Part shown: positions 59,799 to 64,000 of the stretch, piece after piece
Position numbering within the stretch: position 1 is the first letter of the stretch
How the letters are laid out: each line of letters begins with the position of its first letter
DNA from: Luteitalea sp. TBR-22
GTDB taxonomy: Bacteria; Acidobacteriota; Vicinamibacteria; Vicinamibacterales; Vicinamibacteraceae
DNA: 64,000 nt
Assembly (NCBI RefSeq): GCF_016865485.1
Contig: NZ_AP024452.1
Coordinates: 248,001-312,000 of the forward strand
Direction: 5' to 3'
Translations under genes and position numbers: made by a program
Notes under the pieces: generated by a model
The model's database searches: none
Seen by the model: only the letters and a program-made list of their open reading frames with translations
Told to the model about the DNA's origin: nothing

Positions 59799-61670
59799 CT
59801 ACTTGACGATGCCGTCGATGGTCTGCGCCGACACGGCGTGGTAGCCCGGGCGCGCCGTGGCGTAGATGCGCCGGGCAATCGGCTGTCCCCATGTCGACTG
59901 CATGAGGTCGTCGTACAGCGGGCGCAGGAACTTGCGACGGCCCTGCGAGGTGAGGAACTTCTCCAGTGCAGGAACGGCCGGCTCGTGGTGGCGCGCGACG
60001 ACGATGCGGAGCCAGCCGAAGAGCACCTCGCTGTTGCCCGATGCGGTGAAACCGAACGTGGCGTCGAGGTCGCGCAGTTGCGCGGGCGAGAGCGGCGCGG
60101 TGCGCAGTTGCTCGAGGAAGTGCTGCCACTGCTGCGTGACCCAGCCGTCCACCACGAGCGCGGACGCCGGCGTGCCACCGGTGAACCTGGCCACCTGCGC
60201 CTCGACCTGCCTGAACGCGGGCGACTGCGGCACCACCGCGACGGCCGGCATGCCTGGCTCGTCGAGCCACGCCGACAGCGCGATCTTCGCCTCGAGGGCG
60301 GTGTCGCCGCGGATCAACTCGCGCCTCAGGTCGCCGGCGAACTCCCTCGACGTGATCGACGTGAACGCATGGCGGTTGAAGTAGCCGCGCAGCCACGGGT
60401 CGAACCGATCCCGGCCGACGGCCGCCTCGATCGTGTGCAGCAGCGCCGCGCCCTTCTCGTACGCCACCTGGTTCATGCCCTCGTCCGGGTCGCGGTTGGC
60501 CAGGTCGAGCACCAGCTTCGTGTCGGCCGGTGGCATGTCCTTCATGTCGCGCAGCACCTCGGCGCGTCCGAGTGCGGCGAGCATCAGGGCGCGGTCCTTG
60601 CCGTACAGGGCCTCCATGATGCGGTTCTCGAAGTACGTCGTGACGCCCTCGTTGAGCCAGAAGTCGCTCCACACGGCGTTGGTGACGAGGTTGCCCGACC
60701 AGGAGTGCGCGAGCTCGTGCGCCAACAGCGACACGAGGGATCTGTCGCCCGCCAGGATGGTGGGCGTGGCGAACGTGAGGCGCGGGTTCTCCATGCCGCC
60801 GAACGGGAAGGAGGGCGGCAGCACGAGCACGTCGTAGCGGCCCCACTGATACGGACCGCCGAGCGATTCGGCGGCGGCCACCATCTTCTCGAGATCGGCG
60901 AGTTCGTTGGCAGCGCGGTCGAGGACCGCGGGCTCGGTGTACACCCCGGTGCGCGGCCCCAGCGAACGGAACGCGATGTCACCGGCGGCGATCGCGATCA
61001 GGTAGGGCGGCACCGCCTGGTCCATCTTGAAGCGGAAGGCGCGCTGGCCGTCGGCGGCGTCGACGCCATCGGGCGTCAGCATCTCGGCCGACATCACGAC
61101 ACGAAGCGGCCTGGGAGCCCTGATGGTGGCCTCGTACGTCTGGCGGATGCCGGGGCTGTCCTGGGTCGGGATCCACGTGCGGGTGAGGATCGCCTGTCCC
61201 TGCGAGTACAGGTAGGGGTGCGTCTTGCCGGCGGTCTGCGCCGGCGTGAGCCACTGCAGCGCGGCGGCCGAGGGGCTGGTCTCGTAGTGCACCGTCACGC
61301 GGTCGCCCCTGGCCGGCAGTGCGACGACGAGTGCCTGTCCGAGGAACGTCACCTCGGGCTGGAGGCGGTGGGCCAACGGTTGCCCCGCCTCGTCGGTGAC
61401 GCGTGTCACTCGCAGTCCGCGCGTGTCGAGCACCACCTCCCCGGCATCGGCGCGGCGCACGAGCGTGAGCGTCGCGGTGCCGCGAAGGACGCGGGCGGCC
61501 GGATCGACCTGCAGATCGAGCGCGACGTGGGTGACACGGGCCTCCGCGGGGCGTGCGAAGGAGTGGATGTCGGGCGCAGGAGGGGGAGCGGGCATGGAAG
61601 GCGAGGCCGCTTCCCTGGTGCAGGCGGCAGCCAGCAGGAGCGACGCGACGAGGAATCCGCGAGTGATCAT
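59799..61670 (-). CDS. M1-family metallo-aminopeptidase, lipoprotein or exported
   Basis: A 623-residue zinc peptidase of the leukotriene A4 hydrolase/aminopeptidase type. The signal ends in LLLAAAC, a lipobox-like site at Cys17. The substrate motif GGMEN is at 291-295, the zinc site HELAHSWSGNL at 318-322 with the second Glu341 in WLNEG, and a Tyr in the NQVAYEKGA stretch. The C-terminal helical repeats match LTA4H-like members. It removes N-terminal residues from peptides in the periplasm. Start at ATG 61670; TM2 gene ends 7 bp upstream. Confidence 0.93.
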   Translation of the reverse strand: MITRGFLVASLLLAAACTREAASPSMPAPPPAPDIHSFARPAEARVTHVALDLQVDPAARVLRGTATLTLVRRADAGEVVLDTRGLRVTRVTDEAGQPLAHRLQPEVTFLGQALVVALPARGDRVTVHYETSPSAAALQWLTPAQTAGKTHPYLYSQGQAILTRTWIPTQDSPGIRQTYEATIRAPRPLRVVMSAEMLTPDGVDAADGQRAFRFKMDQAVPPYLIAIAAGDIAFRSLGPRTGVYTEPAVLDRAANELADLEKMVAAAESLGGPYQWGRYDVLVLPPSFPFGGMENPRLTFATPTILAGDRSLVSLLAHELAHSWSGNLVTNAVWSDFWLNEGVTTYFENRIMEALYGKDRALMLAALGRAEVLRDMKDMPPADTKLVLDLANRDPDEGMNQVAYEKGAALLHTIEAAVGRDRFDPWLRGYFNRHAFTSITSREFAGDLRRELIRGDTALEAKIALSAWLDEPGMPAVAVVPQSPAFRQVEAQVARFTGGTPASALVVDGWVTQQWQHFLEQLRTAPLSPAQLRDLDATFGFTASGNSEVLFGWLRIVVARHHEPAVPALEKFLTSQGRRKFLRPLYDDLMQSTWGQPIARRIYATARPGYHAVSAQTIDGIVK

Positions 61671-61677
61671 GGGGGCC

Positions 61678-61920
61678 CTAGGAGAAGGCGGCGCTGGCGG
61701 CAAGTCGACCGTTGTGCCAGTGTGCGCGCCTGTGCGCCGTCCACGCGGCCAGCACGTGGCAGACCCACCCGAACAGCCCGCCGGTCCCGAGCCAGAAGCC
61801 GGGTGTCACGATGAGCCAGAAGATGCCGCGCAGGAAGTCGCCGTTGTAGATCTGGCCGACTCCCGGCACGACGAGGCTGAGCACTGCTGCAACCCCCGGA
61901 TCCTTGCGCGTCGTGGCCAT
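61678..61920 (-). CDS. TM2-domain small membrane protein
   Basis: An 80-residue protein with two hydrophobic segments. AAVLSLVVPGVGQIYNGDFL followed by RGIFWLIVTPGFWLG is the TM2 signature, with the conserved GQ-Y-G turn. Function unknown. Its stop is 7 bp from the M1 peptidase start, so the three minus-strand genes TM2, peptidase and AraC regulator are likely one unit. Confidence 0.85.
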   Translation of the reverse strand: MATTRKDPGVAAVLSLVVPGVGQIYNGDFLRGIFWLIVTPGFWLGTGGLFGWVCHVLAAWTAHRRAHWHNGRLAASAAFS

Positions 61921-61997
61921 CCTCCAGACTTAACACACCACGGCTGCGACGGCATGAATACCGTCGTCGCGCCAGCCCCGGCCCGACGTTCCCGCCC

Positions 61998-62044
61998 GGT
62001 GCCGGTGCCGGTGCCCGGTGCCCGGTGCCCGGTGCCCGGTGCCC
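61998..62044. repeat. GGTGCCC heptad array
   Basis: Two six-base GGTGCC units followed by five exact GGTGCCC units. It ends 10 bp before the stop of the glucuronate isomerase gene. Same unit and same edge (GGTGCCCGATC) as the array ending at 49500. Confidence 0.95.
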
Positions 62045-62054
62045 GATCCGCGCT

Positions 62055-63452
62055 TTACAACCGATACACCTTCTTCACCAGCGTCTGGCTCAGATCGACG
62101 ATGACCTCGTGAGCCTCGGCTTCCTCGATGATGTGTCGGGTGACCAGTTGGGCCAGGAAGGTCGCATCGACGCGCCGTGCCACGTCGTGCCGCGCCGGAA
62201 TCGACGGGAAGGCGCGCGTGTCGTCGTTGAACCCCGCCGTGTTGTAGAAGCCCGCCGTCTCGGTCGCCATGTGCCGGAAGCGCAGCATCCCCTCGATGCT
62301 GTCGTGGAACCACCAGGGCGGCCCGAGCACGACTGCCGGGTAGTGTCCGGCCAGCGGCGCGAGCTCGCGGCTGTAGGCCGTCTCGTCGAGCGTGAACAGC
62401 ACGAGCGTGAAGCCCGGGACGTTGCCGTACGCGTTGAGCAGCGCGTGGAGGTTGCGCGTGTACTCGGTGGCCAGCGGGATGTCGCAGCCGCGGTCGGGGC
62501 CGAAGCGATCGAAGACCTGCTGGTTGTGGTTGCGGAAGCTTCCCGGATGCAGCTGCATCACGAGCCCGTCCTCGGTGCTCATGCGCGCCATCTCCATCAG
62601 CATGTGGGCGCTGAACCGCACCTCGTCGGCCTGCGACACCGGGCCGGCCAGGGCGCGCGCGTAGATCGCCTCGGCGTCGGCATCCTCCATTCGCGCCGTG
62701 TACGGCACGACGACCGCGTGATCGGTCGCCGTCGCACCCATCGACTTGAAGAAGGCCCGCCGCGCCTCGAGGCCCCTGATGAACGAGGCGTAGCTGCCCA
62801 TCGACTCACCGGTCAGGGCGCCGATGCGATCGATCTCGGCGCGCCAGCCCGGGTGCGAGAGCGTGACGGCGATGTCGGGACGGAACGTCGGCCTGACGTT
62901 GCCCCAGCCCTCGTCGCGCATCGCCTTGTGCCATTCCAGCGTGTCGCCGGCCGCGTCGGTCGTGCACAACACCGCGATGTTGAAGCGTTCATACAGGGCG
63001 CGCGGCCGGAACTCCGGCGTCCTGAGGCAGGCCTCGATGCGGTCGTAGATCGCCATCGCGTTGGCGCCGGTGAGCGTCTCGGTGATGCCGAACACGCCCT
63101 CGAACTCGTGCTTCAGCCAGCCACCGGTCGGCGTGCCGCGATAGAGGTGGAAGTGATCGGCGAAGAGCTGCCAGATGCGGCGCGGGTCGGTCTCCACCGG
63201 CGTGCCGTCCAGCGTCGGGATGCCGAGCTGCTCGAGCCGGATGCCCTGCGAGTACAGCATCCGCGTGACGTAGTGGTCGGGGATGACCAGCAGCGCGGCC
63301 GGGTCGGGGAACGGCGCGTTGGTGGCGAGCAGCTTCGGGTCGACGTGGCCGTGCGGGCACACGAGCGGGAGCGTCTCGACACGCGTGTAGAGGTCGAGCG
63401 CGATCTTCCGCGTGGCGGGATCCGGATCGAAGTACCGATGCGGGTGCAGCAT
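62055..63452 (-). CDS. uxaC: Glucuronate (uronate) isomerase
   Basis: Converts D-glucuronate to D-fructuronate and D-galacturonate to D-tagaturonate, the first step of uronate use in the cytosol. 465 residues, normal for UxaC. Family motifs: LVCPHGHVDPKLLA near 30-43 with metal-binding His pair, LDGTPVETDPRRIW, WHKAMRDEGWGNVRPTFRPD, MQLHPGSFRNHN and GPPWWFHDSIEGM. UxaB, UxuA and Kdg genes are not adjacent. Fits with pectin or glucuronan breakdown and with the other glycan-active genes in the window. Confidence 0.95.
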   Translation of the reverse strand: MLHPHRYFDPDPATRKIALDLYTRVETLPLVCPHGHVDPKLLATNAPFPDPAALLVIPDHYVTRMLYSQGIRLEQLGIPTLDGTPVETDPRRIWQLFADHFHLYRGTPTGGWLKHEFEGVFGITETLTGANAMAIYDRIEACLRTPEFRPRALYERFNIAVLCTTDAAGDTLEWHKAMRDEGWGNVRPTFRPDIAVTLSHPGWRAEIDRIGALTGESMGSYASFIRGLEARRAFFKSMGATATDHAVVVPYTARMEDADAEAIYARALAGPVSQADEVRFSAHMLMEMARMSTEDGLVMQLHPGSFRNHNQQVFDRFGPDRGCDIPLATEYTRNLHALLNAYGNVPGFTLVLFTLDETAYSRELAPLAGHYPAVVLGPPWWFHDSIEGMLRFRHMATETAGFYNTAGFNDDTRAFPSIPARHDVARRVDATFLAQLVTRHIIEEAEAHEVIVDLSQTLVKKVYRL

Positions 63453-63461
63453 GGCTGCACA

Positions 63462-63517
63462 GCTTAACGCTTAACGCTTAACGCCTAACGGTTGACGCTT
63501 GATGACTGACGTCAGAC
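63462..63517. repeat. Degenerate GNYTRAC heptad array
   Basis: Eight seven-base units: GCTTAAC three times, GCCTAAC, GGTTGAC, GCTTGAT, GACTGAC, GTCAGAC. It lies 10 bp upstream of the uxaC start. Its units link the arrays at 7773 (GCCTAAC/GCCTGAC) and 47778 (GGTTGAC on the minus strand). Confidence 0.9.
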
Positions 63518-63556
63518 GCCCCACGCCCGTCGCGGAGGCCGACCACCCTCGCCTCG

Positions 63557-63898
63557 CTAGCGCTTGGGGCGCCGCGGACGCGCGGGCGACCGGGTGCGCG
63601 CCAGCCGCCACGCCGCCTCGAGCGCCGCGCGGGCGAGCTCGGGCGGCGCGCCGGCCAGCGTGATGCGCGTCCACCCCTGGCGCCCCCAGGCGCCGGCCGC
63701 GGGTGCGAACCACGTCGGGGCTTCCTCGACCAGGCCCGCTTGCGTGTCGGGGTCGAGGCCGACGGAGGCCACCGTGTCGTTGGCGAGCAGTCCCGCGAAC
63801 ACGCGGCCTCCCACCCGGAAGTCGGGGTGGCCCATGTGGGCACCTTCCTCGACTCCCTCGAGGGCGAGCAGCACGGCGCGGACGTCGTCGGCGGTCAC
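63557..63898 (-). CDS. MmcQ/YjbR family protein
   Basis: A 113-residue protein of the MmcQ/YjbR (CyaY-like DNA-binding) family: VRAVLLALEGVEEGAHMGHP, DFRVGGRVFAGL, VSVGLDP-like VASVGLDPDTQAGLV, and WTRITLAGAPPELARAALEA. A basic tail (ARPRRPKR) could contact DNA. Role unknown. It follows the VOC gene by 24 bp on the same strand. Confidence 0.9.
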   Translation of the reverse strand: MTADDVRAVLLALEGVEEGAHMGHPDFRVGGRVFAGLLANDTVASVGLDPDTQAGLVEEAPTWFAPAAGAWGRQGWTRITLAGAPPELARAALEAAWRLARTRSPARPRRPKR

Positions 63899-63904
63899 AG
63901 GCGA

Positions 63905-63929
63905 CAGGCTGCGGCCTGCAGGCTACCTG
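63905..63929 (+). repeat. 25-base dispersed repeat, copy 3
   Basis: CAGGCTG, CGGCCTGCAGGCT, ACCTG. It covers the stop codon of the partial VOC gene, so the repeat extends into coding sequence. Confidence 0.8.
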
Positions 63930-64000
63930 GCAGGCAGTTCGGCATTGAACATCCAGCTGATGCCGAAACGGTCGACGAGCTGGCCGAAGCGCGCACCCCA
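63923..64000 (-). CDS. PhnB-like VOC family protein, 3' end only
   Basis: The last 25 codons of a gene that continues beyond the window: WGARFGQLVDRFGISW followed by MFNAELPAR and a TAG. This is the usual end of PhnB-type VOC proteins (WGARFG and DRFG.W). Its last codons and stop are formed by the 25-base repeat. Confidence 0.75.
   Translation of the reverse strand, partial: WGARFGQLVDRFGISWMFNAELPAR

Overview
The window is about 64 kb of very GC-rich DNA in which almost every base lies in a gene or in a short gap carrying repeats. The gene content suggests a free-living Gram-negative heterotroph of the Acidobacteriota, most like Vicinamibacteria. The signs are many secreted and Tat-exported enzymes, S1 sulfatases, a DUF3500 protein, an exosortase-type PEP-CTERM protein, Omp85 and TolC outer-membrane proteins, and a heavy-metal RND pump. 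There is no rRNA or single-copy marker here, so the taxonomic call is an inference. I saw no rRNA, tRNA, CRISPR array or prophage.

Layout. 1-3.1 kb: end of a large secreted repeat protein. 3.3-7.1 kb: GH32 fructan hydrolase, aldo/keto reductase, DAHP synthase. 7.2-10.6 kb: an orphan contractile-tail (Pvc16/DUF4255) gene, an SDR, a DUF3500 protein and a hendecad coiled coil. 10.8-13.8 kb: dynamin-like GTPase and exported amidohydrolase. 13.8-17.8 kb: minus-strand operon of Tat-exported TIM-barrel protein, carboxylesterase and sulfatase. 17.9-20.6 kb: an NtrC-type regulator with altered key residues, a gene-free stretch with a sigma-54-type promoter, and a PEP-CTERM protein. 20.9-28.6 kb: five overlapping minus-strand genes for a CzcCBA-type metal efflux pump and its two-component system. 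29-33.7 kb: transposase fragment, orphan antitoxin-like gene, SRPBCC plus zinc alcohol dehydrogenase pair, and decayed or reduced substrate-binding-protein genes. 34-37 kb: exported Gfo/Idh/MocA protein followed by an IS110/IS1111-type element that has split a REP palindrome. 37-49 kb: PepSY membrane protein, LolA-like/Omp85 pair, phosphodiesterase, serine hydrolase, HD hydrolase, exported aminotransferase, second sulfatase. 50-56 kb: GH51 arabinofuranosidase, a three-gene membrane module (DUF2157, DUF4401, GDYXXLXY) and an exported amidase. 56.6-64 kb: exonuclease III, a cupin/MarR divergent pair, VOC proteins, AraC regulator, M1 aminopeptidase, TM2 protein, glucuronate isomerase, YjbR protein.

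How the genes fit together. Several genes serve plant or algal polysaccharide breakdown: GH32 for fructans, GH51 for arabinan, sulfatases and esterases to remove substituents, a Gfo/Idh oxidoreductase, and UxaC for uronates. The metal pump with its own sensor, the MarR/cupin pair and the sigma-54-type promoter before the PEP-CTERM gene are the visible regulatory units.

The most unusual content is between genes. Short gaps hold (i) seven-base tandem arrays with related units at nine or more loci, often touching or containing a stop codon; (ii) GTAG-footed REP palindromes whose arms covary; (iii) a 25-base and a 23-base dispersed repeat. An IS1111-type element of about 1374 bp sits inside one REP of an inverted REP pair: joining its two flanks restores a perfect palindrome without a lost or duplicated base. 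That places its ends and shows REP targeting. All calls come from reading the sequence; no database search was run.
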